A DNA stretch of 64,000 bases from Bacillota bacterium (GTDB lineage Bacteria > Bacillota > Clostridia > Lachnospirales > Lachnospiraceae), in contig JAEZUR010000031.1 in the NCBI GenBank assembly GCA_023420935.1, positions 1 through 64,000 of the forward strand. The letters run 5' to 3'. Positions within the stretch are counted from its first letter, which is position 1. The number at the start of each line of letters is the position of its first letter. Made by a program: the position numbers and the translations under genes. The notes below the pieces were generated by a model. That model saw nothing but the letters and a program-made list of their open reading frames with translations. It had not been told where the DNA came from and searched no databases. Positions 45,011 to 53,768 of the stretch are shown in pieces.

Positions 45011-45877
45011 ATGAAAATTGGTGCACTAGAAGCTGGCGGAACAAAAATGGTTTGTGCAGTGGGAGATGAAAATGGTAATATACTTGAACAGGTTTCGATA
45101 CCAACAGAAACGCCAGAGATTACTATGCCGAAGTTAATTGATTATTTTCGTGAAAAAAAGGTAGAGGCGCTTGGAATTGGGTGTTTTGGACCAATTGATT
45201 TGAATCTGAATTCACCTACTTATGGATATATTACTTCTACACCGAAAATTCCATGGAGAAATTATGATATAGTAGGTGCTTTTAAGAATGCGCTCAATAT
45301 ACCAGTGGGATTTGATACAGACGTGAATGGGTCATGTTTAGGAGAAGCAACATGGGGGGCGCTGAAAGGTTTAGATTCTGGCATCTATATTACTATTGGT
45401 ACTGGTATTGGTGTTGGTGTTTATTCGGATGGTAAGTTATTGCATAATATGCTTCATCCAGAGGCTGGACACATTATGATGTCAAAACATCCAGATGATC
45501 AATATAAAGGTAAATGCCCATATCATGGCTGTTGTTTCGAAGGGGTTGCATCAGGGCCTGCTATAGAGGAACGTTGGGGGCAATCTGCAAAAGAATTAAC
45601 CCAAAATGAATCTGTTTGGGAAATGGAAGCTTATTATGTTGCACAAGCATTGGTGAATTATATTTTAACTTTATCTCCAAATAGAATCATATTAGGTGGT
45701 GGCGTTATGCATCAGGTTCAATTATTTCCACTAATTCGTCAAAAAGTGAAAGAATTATTAAATGGATATATACAAACGAAAGAATTAGAAGATCTAGATA
45801 GCTATATTGTACCAGCGGCATTAAAGGACAATCAAGGAATTATGGGATGTCTTCAATTAGCGGTATTAGCTATGTAA
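45011..45877 (+). CDS. ROK-family fructokinase
   Basis: 288 aa. ATP loop ALEAGGTKMVCAVGD, active-site Asp in FDTDVNGSCLGEATWG, phosphate loop TIGTGIGVGV, and the ROK zinc site (HPEAGHIMM followed by CPYHGCCFEG). It phosphorylates fructose (or mannose) at C6 in the cytoplasm. RBS TTGGAGG is strong. Single gene ending at a terminator. Confidence 0.92.
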   Translation: MKIGALEAGGTKMVCAVGDENGNILEQVSIPTETPEITMPKLIDYFREKKVEALGIGCFGPIDLNLNSPTYGYITSTPKIPWRNYDIVGAFKNALNIPVGFDTDVNGSCLGEATWGALKGLDSGIYITIGTGIGVGVYSDGKLLHNMLHPEAGHIMMSKHPDDQYKGKCPYHGCCFEGVASGPAIEERWGQSAKELTQNESVWEMEAYYVAQALVNYILTLSPNRIILGGGVMHQVQLFPLIRQKVKELLNGYIQTKELEDLDSYIVPAALKDNQGIMGCLQLAVLAM

Positions 45878-45911
45878 AAAAGAGAGATTTTTATGGAGTG
45901 ATGTATAAAAA

Positions 45912-45948
45912 GTTAGGGGGTTGTTCTTTTGCAACTCCCTAACTTTTT
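45912..45948. terminator. Bidirectional terminator
   Basis: A 13-pair stem (GTTAGGGGGTTGT with GCAACTCCCTAAC, U-G pairs included) and a T-run separate the fructokinase from the convergent HD gene. Confidence 0.88.
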
Positions 45949-45949
45949 A

Positions 45950-46558
45950 TTAATTACATTTGCTTACAAAGTGAAGAATATTTTTTTCTTCTTCTGTCTG
46001 GTTGCTTCCTGTTCGGCCAAGTCGGTCGCAAAGTCCCAAGAGTGCAATTTCGTTAATATCGGATTCTTGCTTCATATCTTTAATCGAAGCAAACGGTAGA
46101 TCTTTTAATACATAAAGAATCTGCATATGAAATTTGACTAAGGTACTAACGTTTCTTATAAAATCATCGTCTGATGTAAAATGAGATAAAAACTCTTTGG
46201 CTAATTTTGCACCTACAAGATCATGTTCATATGCAGTTATTTTTCCCTTTTTTTCTCTGGTCGTTGAGGGCTTTCCGATATCGTGTAAAAGAGCAGCCCA
46301 CATAAAAACGGTTGCATTCTTGCTTCTGTCTTTGTATTTGGCAGCTTGATCAACTACCATTAGAGTATGGTTCCACACATTTCCCTCGGGATGATGTACG
46401 GGGGATTGTTCTGTCTTCTTTAACTTTAATAATAAATCAAATGGATATATTTTAAATTCTGGTTGGTTAGATAGAGGGTTTAAGTACATGGATGGTTGAT
46501 CGCTCTCTAATAAGTGCTTGGTTATGGATTCATATAATGATTGGTTTATCGTAATCAT
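45950..46558 (-). CDS. HD-domain phosphohydrolase
   Basis: 202 aa from the internal ATG at 46558, which has AAGGAG nine bases upstream; a longer frame starts at 46657 without one. HD metal motifs: NVWNHTLMVVDQAA, WAALLHDIGKPSTT, AYEHDLVGAKLA. The domain resembles the HD region of tRNA nucleotidyltransferases and bacterial 2'-phosphodiesterases. Substrate unknown. Confidence 0.82.
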   Translation of the reverse strand: MITINQSLYESITKHLLESDQPSMYLNPLSNQPEFKIYPFDLLLKLKKTEQSPVHHPEGNVWNHTLMVVDQAAKYKDRSKNATVFMWAALLHDIGKPSTTREKKGKITAYEHDLVGAKLAKEFLSHFTSDDDFIRNVSTLVKFHMQILYVLKDLPFASIKDMKQESDINEIALLGLCDRLGRTGSNQTEEEKNILHFVSKCN

Positions 46559-46753
46559 GATTTTACTCTCCTTGTTATATTCATTGCGTTTTAATCTGCT
46601 TGTCATCGCTCTTGATGGCCTAAGTTTATTATGTTCTTTTTTATTATTTTCAATCAAAAACCATTACTTAATAATAAAGTAATGTTATACTAAGATAGTT
46701 ATTAATATACATGATAATTAAGGAATGTTATAATTTGGAAGGAATGTTCTGTT

Positions 46754-47281
46754 ATGAAAGATATAATAAGAGTTAGAATTGTAAGGAAGAAATTATTACG
46801 AGGTATGTCAATTATACCAGCCTTTGTCATTATGATTGGAATATTTATTTTCTCTTCTCAAACCGCAGTAGAATCTTCAGGCCTTAGTAGTGGTATTACG
46901 GAGCAGTTGTTTGATCTGATGGTTCATTTGTTTTCAATAGAACTACAGGTATCAGATAGAGTAATATGGCTTGATTTGGTGGAGACAATTATTCGTAAGG
47001 CTGCTCATATGACAGAATATGCTATGTTAGCTATAGCTGTCTCTTTTTCACTTTATGTGTATGGTAAAAGATTTGTAAATCTCATTTTATGGAGTGAAAT
47101 TATATGTGTTTTATATGCAATAACAGATGAAATTCATCAATTGTTTATTCCGGGAAGATCTGGTCAAACAATGGATGTATTGATTGATGGTTGCGGTGCT
47201 ATGATTGGATGTTTAATATTTGCTTTCTTTTGTAGAATCCTAGCTAACCGCGTACAAAAGGTTGTAAATCAAGAAAAATAG
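46754..47281 (+). CDS. VanZ-family membrane protein
   Basis: 175 aa, four hydrophobic segments. VanZ features: FIFSSQTAVESS, RKAAHMTEYAMLAIAVSF, and YAITDEIHQLFIPGRSGQTMDVLIDGCGA (quoted as family order). VanZ-like proteins are linked to lipoglycopeptide resistance or envelope functions; there is no van cluster here. Confidence 0.88.
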   Translation: MKDIIRVRIVRKKLLRGMSIIPAFVIMIGIFIFSSQTAVESSGLSSGITEQLFDLMVHLFSIELQVSDRVIWLDLVETIIRKAAHMTEYAMLAIAVSFSLYVYGKRFVNLILWSEIICVLYAITDEIHQLFIPGRSGQTMDVLIDGCGAMIGCLIFAFFCRILANRVQKVVNQEK

Positions 47282-47282
47282 A

Positions 47283-47321
47283 GTTACTATTATAATAGTA
47301 ACCTAATTATACTATTAGGTT
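47283..47321 (+). other. Two overlapping hairpins after vanZ-like gene
   Basis: A perfect 20-base palindrome (GTTACTATTATAATAGTAAC, 47283-47302) overlaps by three bases a second hairpin (AACCTAAT with ATTAGGTT, 47300-47321). The two cannot both form fully. No T-run, so not an ordinary terminator. Confidence 0.5.
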
Positions 47322-47384
47322 CGATAGATACGATGAATAAGAAAATGCACATAGTAGATAATAAAAAGATTGGAGGAATTAAGA

Positions 47385-48353
47385 ATGAGACAAGTGAATT
47401 GGGGTGTACTAGGTACAGCTAATATTGCTAAGACACAAACGATTCCTGCTATGTTAGCAGCAAGCAATTGTAAGCTCTATGGGATAGCAGGTAGAAGTAA
47501 GGATAAAGTAGATGAGTTTAAAAAAATGTTCGGGTTTGAAAAAGCTTATTATGATATGGAAGAAATGTTGGAAGATGAGTCTATTGAGGCTGTGTATATT
47601 CCACTTCCTAACAATATGCATAAAGAGTGGGTTATTAAGGCTGCAAAAAAGGGGAAACATATCCTTTGTGAAAAGCCTTTATGTGGCAATGTATCGGATA
47701 TCCAAGAGATGATACAAGTTTGTGAGGAAGAAGGCGTTATCTTCATGGAAGCGTTTGCTTATCTTCATAGTCCAGCCGTGAAAGAAATAAAACAAGTATT
47801 AGATTCTGGAATCATAGGCGATTTAATTCTTATGGAAAGTACCTTTTTCTCGCCATCCAATCCAGTAGAAGATATCAGGATGAACCGAGATACACTAGGT
47901 GGATCCGTCTATGATCTTGGATGTTATAATATTTCGTTGACATTGACCATGTTTGGTGAAGAACCGAAAGATGTGAAGGCGATTGCGCATTTTACAGATC
48001 AAAAAATTGATGATTTCGCTACTGCATATTTGGAATTTGCTGGTGGTAAAAAGGCTTGTTTCTCAACTGGAATGTGTTCTGGAAAACATCGATCAGACCG
48101 TTTCTTTTTGCATGGAACAAAAGGAACCATTGAAGCGCCTATTGAATTTAATCAATCTGGTATAGTGAAATATTATATTAATCTAAATGGAATGAAAGAA
48201 GAACGAGTTATAGAAGTTCCAAATAACTACAAATCAGAAGTAGAACAATTGGGAAGATGTATCACGGATGGAGAACAACCGGTTGTTAGCCATGCTTTTT
48301 CTATCATAAATGGAAGAACCATCGATCGCGTGTTGGAGGCAATGGGGTATTAA
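47385..48353 (+). CDS. Gfo/Idh/MocA-family oxidoreductase
   Basis: 322 aa. N-terminal Rossmann NAD(P) domain (WGVLGTANIAKTQTIPAM; YIPLPNNMHKEWVIKAA; HILCEKPLCG, with the catalytic Lys in EKP) and a C-terminal GFO_IDH_MocA domain (GGSVYDLGCYNISL). It oxidises or reduces a sugar or cyclitol. ATG 47385 has GGAGG eight bases upstream. Sits just before the xylo-oligosaccharide locus but is separated by the 48.4-kb palindrome and is on the opposite strand to GH43. Confidence 0.9.
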   Translation: MRQVNWGVLGTANIAKTQTIPAMLAASNCKLYGIAGRSKDKVDEFKKMFGFEKAYYDMEEMLEDESIEAVYIPLPNNMHKEWVIKAAKKGKHILCEKPLCGNVSDIQEMIQVCEEEGVIFMEAFAYLHSPAVKEIKQVLDSGIIGDLILMESTFFSPSNPVEDIRMNRDTLGGSVYDLGCYNISLTLTMFGEEPKDVKAIAHFTDQKIDDFATAYLEFAGGKKACFSTGMCSGKHRSDRFFLHGTKGTIEAPIEFNQSGIVKYYINLNGMKEERVIEVPNNYKSEVEQLGRCITDGEQPVVSHAFSIINGRTIDRVLEAMGY

Positions 48354-48380
48354 TTTAACCAAGATAGTTGATATGAGGAC

Positions 48381-48545
48381 GCCGACACAAGAGCACATAT
48401 ATGATCCCTCACACACAGATGAACAATCAAATGCCTTAGTTTGAATGCCATGGTCAGACAATTATGTCTGCCATTGTCACACAAACTAAGGCATTTGCTT
48501 GTTCAACAGTGCATTACGGGATCATATATGTGCCCTTATGTCGGC
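48381..48545. repeat. 165-base triple-nested palindrome
   Basis: Outer arms of 28 bases (48381-48408 with 48518-48545, two mismatches), middle arms of 23 bases (48421-48443 with 48482-48504, one mismatch), and an inner hairpin (ATGGTCAGACA with TGTCTGCCAT, 48449-48473). It lies between the convergent Gfo/Idh and GH43 genes. No coding potential or transposase. Confidence 0.85.
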
Positions 48546-48687
48546 TGGCTGTAGGATATATGTGCCCAAGCGCAGGTTGGTTGTAGGATATATGTTCCCT
48601 GATGCCGACTGGTTGTTGGATGAGATGAATCATAGTGATGACAGGTTGTTGGATGGATGAAGCTTAGTATAGGTCGTTTGTTGGTTA
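48545..48687. repeat. Degenerate 32-33-bp tandem repeats
   Basis: A CTGGTTGTTGG-like block recurs at about 48545, 48577, 48609, 48642 and 48674, i.e. every 32-33 bases. The first two units also share GGATATATGT. The array runs from the palindrome edge to the stop codon of the minus-strand GH43 gene. Confidence 0.6.
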
Positions 48688-50214
48688 GTCTTGTGGGGTG
48701 TATGTGAAATAGTCGAAGTAGGCATGGGTGGTGTCGGACTCATCTGGGGATGAGGTGTACATGCCGCAAAATACGCCGACGAAGTCCGAATAGGCGGCTT
48801 CTGTGGATAGGTGTTTGGTTACGGTGAAGCCTAGTTGGTTTGCACAGGCTTCTGTGTTGCCGTAATTAAAATGATACTCGGTTGGTGTTGCTTTGATTTC
48901 TAGGTATATTGTGTTGTCTATGTAGAAATCAGGTGTTAAAGCGGTGATGTTTGTGACAACTTTGATGTCGGCTACATTTTTTCTTAGGATTAAGTATGGG
49001 TTATTATCTATTAAAGTTACTGCTAGTTCCATATGGTGTTCGTTATCGTAATAGATGCATAAACCTGCTTCTTGGCCTGATTTGTTTGGTTCAAAATTCA
49101 TTTTGGTTTTAAAACTACAATTAAAATGTTGTTGTCTTCGGCAGATATAGGTTGGAGAATCTAAGTCATTTATCGTGATGTGTGTTCCAGTTAAATGAAG
49201 CCATCCTGGTCTGCTGGTAAGGCTATAATTTTTTGGCAGAAAGCTTCTCATAAAATTCCACTGAAGATCAAGTTTGTTGGAGTCAAAATCATCCTTTAAT
49301 GTTGGTATATAGGTTTTTGATGGTGGTATAGGACCATCCATTTCCGGATATATATGACCATCTGTTCCTATAACAGGCCAGCCGTCAGTGGTCCAAGTAA
49401 ATGGAATCAATATGGTTTCCCGTCCTAAATGGTGAAAAAAGTGTTCTAATGTGCGATGGCAATGCCCAACAGTCCACCAGTTTCCAGATGTGTCTTGAAA
49501 GAAATCAGCATGTCCAATTGCTTGTAACGAGATATTAGGTTCTTCGCGGTTGGTAAGGATTGGGTTGTGAGGGCAGGATTCATAAGGTCCCCAGATATCT
49601 TTGCTTCTTGCAATGGTAACCATATGACCTTCTCTGGTACCTCCTTCTGCAATAAGAAGATAATAATATCCATTTATATGGTATACATGTGGACCTTCTG
49701 GATCTCTTCCTCCTGTCCCGTACCATAAAAGTTTAGGGGCAGTGAGCAATGTTCCTGTTACTATATCAATTTTTGCTTGATAGATACCTAGACCCTTCTC
49801 GTCTGGTTGTGTTATTTGAATATAAACCTGTCCATCTTCATCAAAGAATAAAGAAGGATCATAACCAGATATTTGGATAAGGAGTGGGTCTGACCATTCT
49901 CCATATATATCATTGTTAGTTAGAATAAAGGTTCCTTTTTCAATATCAGTAGTAATCATATAGAAGGTTCCATTGTTATAACGAAGGGTTGGTGCAAAAA
50001 TCCCTCCTGAACATCTGCAATTTCTAATATTAATCTGACTATCTCTCGTGATACAATGACCAATTTGTGTCCAGTGTATTAGATCCTCACTTTCCCAAAT
50101 TGGCACTCCAGGTAGGTATTCGAAGGTACTGTTTACAAGATAAAATTTATTATCTACACGAATAATGCTAGGGTCTGGATAAAAACCAGGTATTATAGGA
50201 TTTTGGTATTTCAT
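48685..50214 (-). CDS. Glycoside hydrolase family 43 beta-xylosidase/arabinofuranosidase
   Basis: 509 aa, no signal peptide, so cytoplasmic. N-terminal five-bladed propeller with base Asp in GFYPDPSI, pKa-modulating Asp in SGYDPSLFF, and acid Glu in DPEGPHVY. A C-terminal beta-sandwich of ~190 residues (GWLHLTGTHITIN) is typical of XynB-like GH43 enzymes. It releases xylose or arabinose from imported oligosaccharides. AAAGGAG precedes ATG. Shares the locus with AraC regulator, ABC importer and GH3. Confidence 0.92.
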   Translation of the reverse strand: MKYQNPIIPGFYPDPSIIRVDNKFYLVNSTFEYLPGVPIWESEDLIHWTQIGHCITRDSQINIRNCRCSGGIFAPTLRYNNGTFYMITTDIEKGTFILTNNDIYGEWSDPLLIQISGYDPSLFFDEDGQVYIQITQPDEKGLGIYQAKIDIVTGTLLTAPKLLWYGTGGRDPEGPHVYHINGYYYLLIAEGGTREGHMVTIARSKDIWGPYESCPHNPILTNREEPNISLQAIGHADFFQDTSGNWWTVGHCHRTLEHFFHHLGRETILIPFTWTTDGWPVIGTDGHIYPEMDGPIPPSKTYIPTLKDDFDSNKLDLQWNFMRSFLPKNYSLTSRPGWLHLTGTHITINDLDSPTYICRRQQHFNCSFKTKMNFEPNKSGQEAGLCIYYDNEHHMELAVTLIDNNPYLILRKNVADIKVVTNITALTPDFYIDNTIYLEIKATPTEYHFNYGNTEACANQLGFTVTKHLSTEAAYSDFVGVFCGMYTSSPDESDTTHAYFDYFTYTPQD

Positions 50215-50230
50215 AGAATACTCCTTTCAA

Positions 50231-51088
50231 TTATGAATTGTACATATTTCGAAATTCTGTAGGTGTACAGGATTTTATAATTTTAAACATGCGGATAAAG
50301 GCAGACAGACTACTGAAGCCTGAGCGAAGTGCAACTTCTGTAACTGAAATATCTGGGTCAATTAAAAGTTTTTCAGCAATTGCCACTTTCTTTTGGTTTA
50401 AATATTTATAGAAAGACACACCAGTAAATTGTTTGAACAAACGGGTGAAATGATACTTACTAAAACCTGCTATATCAGCAACAGATTCTAATGTCAAATC
50501 TTTGGTACAGTTATCGTTAATATAATCGCACAAAGATAAGAATTTTTCTGTATATTCTTTTTGTTTTGTGTTAGTTACGTTAAACATATCAGTTTTGGCG
50601 GTATATTCTCTTCCTACTAATACGAACATTTCGATTAGAAGTGCATAGATTGCGGCTTCACTTAACGTAGCATTGCTAAAATACTCTTCTTTAATCGAAA
50701 ACATTATCTCTTGGATTCGGCCATGGATGGATGGGGAATTTTCTTTGGTGATAACGATTGCTGGGGATACTATGGATAAGGTGGATTCCAGTTCTTTAAT
50801 ATTATGAAGCATAGAAAAGTCAGCCTGGAATATCAAACGCTCGCCAGTTGGCGTTGCTGGGAAATTATGAATAACTCCAGGAGCGATTAGTAAAATATCA
50901 CCTACATTTAAGTTAAATGTGATGTTGTTACAAACGGCTGTATATAAATCGTTGATAGGCATAACAATTTCTAGTGGTGTGTGCCAGTGGTTGGGATATA
51001 CTTCGTTTTCATTATTATCATATAAACGCAATCCGGTATTGCCTTTAAAATTAACGGTTTCCTTTATGCCATTTAATATTTCTATCAT
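50231..51088 (-). CDS. AraC-family regulator of the xylo-oligosaccharide locus
   Basis: 285 aa. N-terminal cupin sugar-sensing domain (WHTPLEIVMPINDLYTAV; GDILLIAPGVIHNFP) and C-terminal double HTH (YHFTRLFKQFTGVSFYKYLNQKKV; LRSGFSSLSAFIRMFK; TPTEFRNMY). ATG 51088 has GGGAGG eight bases upstream. Divergent from the ABC importer and just upstream of GH43, it probably activates both. Confidence 0.9.
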   Translation of the reverse strand: MIEILNGIKETVNFKGNTGLRLYDNNENEVYPNHWHTPLEIVMPINDLYTAVCNNITFNLNVGDILLIAPGVIHNFPATPTGERLIFQADFSMLHNIKELESTLSIVSPAIVITKENSPSIHGRIQEIMFSIKEEYFSNATLSEAAIYALLIEMFVLVGREYTAKTDMFNVTNTKQKEYTEKFLSLCDYINDNCTKDLTLESVADIAGFSKYHFTRLFKQFTGVSFYKYLNQKKVAIAEKLLIDPDISVTEVALRSGFSSLSAFIRMFKIIKSCTPTEFRNMYNS

Positions 51089-51419
51089 ATAAATACCTCC
51101 CACTAAAAGCAGTTTTTCTATTAATTCGAATTTCGTATGTAATAATTGCTATCGAATTTAAGGTAATTATATCATAAAAACATAATAAATCAATGGCAAT
51201 AATAAAAAATATACAATTAGGACATATATAAGAAGCGCTAAAATGAACATATTTAACATGCATGTGTCGATTTTTGTATTAAAACGTAGTGAATTATTCG
51301 ACAAAAATAGCAATAATTGAGTATGAACAAGCAATAATTAATAAGAAATCTCGATTCGAGTATGTTATACTCTCTTAGTAGTTAAAAAACGAAACGTTAC
51401 CCAAGGAGGAGATTTTTTT
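51089..51419. promoter_or_regulatory. Divergent control region of the xylo-oligosaccharide locus
   Basis: About 330 bases with no gene. GCAATAATT occurs as direct repeats at 51310-51318 and 51331-51339, exactly 21 bases apart, ending next to a weak -35. TATACT at 51366-51371 is the likely -10. A small palindrome CTCGATTCGAG (51350-51360) lies in the spacer. A third GCAATAAT (51196-51203) lies nearer the AraC gene. This fits AraC-type activation. Confidence 0.6.
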
Positions 51420-52787
51420 ATGAGGATGAAAAAAGTTTTATCAGTTTTTCTAGTAGTAGTTTTAGCGTTTTCCATGTTAAGTGCATGTGGAAAGAAACCT
51501 GCTAACAATGCTTCAACTGAAGCAACAGGATCTGATGCAGCAGCAACTAGTGATGCTGGTTCAAAAGATTCTGGAGATGTAAAAGTTATTAACATGATGT
51601 TCTGGGATGATTTAAATACGACACAAGATGCAATGTCTTTACAGTATAAAAAATACATCGAAGAATTTAATGCACAGAATAACGGATATCGTATTGAAGT
51701 TACTTCAGCAGCATTAAGCAACAATGAATATGATACAAAGTTAAATGCGGCAATCGCAGCAGGTAAGACACCAGATATTTTCTTTGCAGATCCAGGCCCT
51801 AAAATGGGTAAATTTGTTGAGGCAGGCGTAGTTATGGACTTAACAGATGTTTTAGCAAAAGAAGCTGATTGGAAAGCAACTTTCCAGGATGGTATCTTTG
51901 ATGGTCTTACATATGATGGAAAAATCATGGCTGTTCCATTGAACTTTGCAACAGCTTGTGTATTCTATAACACTAAAATTTTCGAAGAAGTTGGCGTACA
52001 ACCTCCAACTACATGGAAAGAATTTACTGATGTTTGTGCTAAGATTAAAGCAGCTGGATATTCTCCAATTACAGCATCTGGTGTAGATGCATGGTGTATC
52101 GGTATTCTTGGCGGATACCTTTGCGATAGAGCAGGCGGACCTGATAATCTTAAAGCAGTTTTAGATGGTAGTGGTAAATTTACTGATGCAAGCTATATTA
52201 CAGCTGGTAATAAATTAAAAGAATTAGCTGATAATGGTTATTTCCAAGATACATTCTTAGGAGATGGTAATGACCAGGCAACTGCTAACTTCTATACAGG
52301 AAAAGCTGCTATGTTAGTTCAAGGCTCATGGGCAATCGGACAGATTAATGGTAATGCTCCAGAAGCAGAAGAAACAACAGGCGTATTCACATTCCCTAAA
52401 TTAGAAGATGGTACTGGTGATGTTAATAGATGGATTGCTAAAACAGATAATCTTTGTATTGGAAAAGACAGTCAGGTTGTTGATGGAGTTGTTGAATTCT
52501 TAAAATTATTAACAAGTGAAACAGCACAAAAAGAAACAGCAGAAATTGCTGGTAAAGTACCAGTAATCAAAGATGTTGCTATTGATTACGATAAAGCTCC
52601 AAAACAGTTCAAAGCAATTACTGAAGCTATGGCTAACATGAGCGGAACACTTGGTTTCTATAATGAAATGGTTCCAACATCAGAAATTGGTGATGAATAC
52701 AATAATGCTATATTAGCAATTGCATCAGGACAGAAAACTCCAGAGCAAGCATTCGGAGATCTTCAAGCATTCATGGATGCACAATAG
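51420..52787 (+). CDS. Xylo-oligosaccharide-type ABC transporter binding lipoprotein
   Basis: 455 aa family-1 solute-binding protein. Lipobox MLSACGKK, a short Ala/Ser/Thr tether, then SBP_bac_1 (INMMFWDDLNTTQDAMSL; GKTPDIFFADPGPKMG; KAAMLVQGSWAIGQI). It binds oligosaccharides outside the membrane. AAGGAGGAG precedes the ATG. The gene is followed by a stable hairpin before the permease genes, suggesting higher expression of this component. Substrate inferred from GH43/GH3 neighbours. Confidence 0.92.
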   Translation: MRMKKVLSVFLVVVLAFSMLSACGKKPANNASTEATGSDAAATSDAGSKDSGDVKVINMMFWDDLNTTQDAMSLQYKKYIEEFNAQNNGYRIEVTSAALSNNEYDTKLNAAIAAGKTPDIFFADPGPKMGKFVEAGVVMDLTDVLAKEADWKATFQDGIFDGLTYDGKIMAVPLNFATACVFYNTKIFEEVGVQPPTTWKEFTDVCAKIKAAGYSPITASGVDAWCIGILGGYLCDRAGGPDNLKAVLDGSGKFTDASYITAGNKLKELADNGYFQDTFLGDGNDQATANFYTGKAAMLVQGSWAIGQINGNAPEAEETTGVFTFPKLEDGTGDVNRWIAKTDNLCIGKDSQVVDGVVEFLKLLTSETAQKETAEIAGKVPVIKDVAIDYDKAPKQFKAITEAMANMSGTLGFYNEMVPTSEIGDEYNNAILAIASGQKTPEQAFGDLQAFMDAQ

Positions 52788-52808
52788 ATATTAAACTAAG
52801 TTAACTTT

Positions 52809-52845
52809 GACAATGAGAAACGCGCGAAGCGTGTTTCTTATTGTC
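52809..52845 (+). other. Intra-operon stabilising hairpin
   Basis: A 17-pair stem (two G-U pairs) with a GAA loop lies between the binding-protein gene and the permease. No T-run, so it more likely protects the upstream mRNA 3' end than terminates. Confidence 0.75.
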
Positions 52846-52870
52846 ATCTAAATGGAAGGAGAAATGTAAC

Positions 52871-53758
52871 GTGGAGAAAATTCTTCGTGACAAAAAAGCC
52901 ATTGCATTTTTTGTAGCACCTGCAGCAATCTTATTTATACTAATCTTAGTCGGGCCGATCTTAAGTGCGGTGTATATCTCCCTATGTAATTGGGATGCTC
53001 TCAGCTCACCGAAATTTGTGGGATTTGAAAATTATATAAAAATGTTTACCAAAGATCCTCAGATTCATATAGCAATCAAAAACACTTTATTTATTACTCT
53101 ATTTTCGCTAGTTACACAGCAGGCAATTGGCCTTGGATTAGCAGCATTACTATCAAGTAAAATTAAAGCATCCAATGTATTTAAGAATACATATTACTTA
53201 CCTTGTGTTCTGTCTTCAGCAGCAATTGGTTTATTATTTAGTTTCATTTTTAATCCAGGTATGGGTATTAATCAGCTTTTATTAAAAATTGGAATTAAAG
53301 GACCACTTTGGCTTATGGATGTTAGTGGATTTATTACACTTCCTATGATAACAATTGGTATCGTAGCTACATGGCAGTATATGGGTCAAACGATGATGCT
53401 TTATATGGCAGCAATTACTGGCATCCCAGAATCTTTATCAGAAGCAGCGAAGATTGATGGTGCTACTGGTCTAGAAACATTTAGATATATTACTTTGCCA
53501 TTAATTAAGCCTATGACGAAAGTTAGCGTTTCACTTACCTGTATTGGTTCCTTGAAGTTTTTCGATTTAATTTGGAATATGACAAAAGGTGGACCAAGCC
53601 ATAATACCGAAGTACTTTCCTCTTTGGTATATGCAGATGCATTTAAATATTTTAAATACGGTTATGCAAGTGCAATTTCTATTACGTTAACAGTGTTATG
53701 TCTACTTGTTACATTTATTGTAAATAAATGTATTAAAGCAGAAGATTATGAAATGTAA
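52871..53758 (+). CDS. Sugar ABC transporter permease (MalF/UgpA type)
   Basis: 295 aa, six membrane segments. EAA loop EAAKIDGATGLETFRYITLPLI marks the ATPase contact (quoted in part). Starts at GTG 52871 with GGAAGGAG ten bases upstream; upstream in-frame codons fall in the hairpin. Pairs with the next permease; no ATPase gene is present, so a shared MsmK-like ATPase must serve it (known for such operons). Confidence 0.92.
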   Translation: MEKILRDKKAIAFFVAPAAILFILILVGPILSAVYISLCNWDALSSPKFVGFENYIKMFTKDPQIHIAIKNTLFITLFSLVTQQAIGLGLAALLSSKIKASNVFKNTYYLPCVLSSAAIGLLFSFIFNPGMGINQLLLKIGIKGPLWLMDVSGFITLPMITIGIVATWQYMGQTMMLYMAAITGIPESLSEAAKIDGATGLETFRYITLPLIKPMTKVSVSLTCIGSLKFFDLIWNMTKGGPSHNTEVLSSLVYADAFKYFKYGYASAISITLTVLCLLVTFIVNKCIKAEDYEM

Positions 53759-53768
53759 GGAGATATAA

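Noticed and set aside
48545..48687. CRISPR array
   Set aside because: The 32-33-base units are degenerate and contiguous, without constant repeats separated by unique spacers, and no cas genes are near.
51365..51928. Minus-strand 187-codon frame opposite the sugar-binding lipoprotein gene
   Set aside because: Ser/Ala-rich antisense shadow; the plus-strand gene has lipobox, domain and ribosome site.
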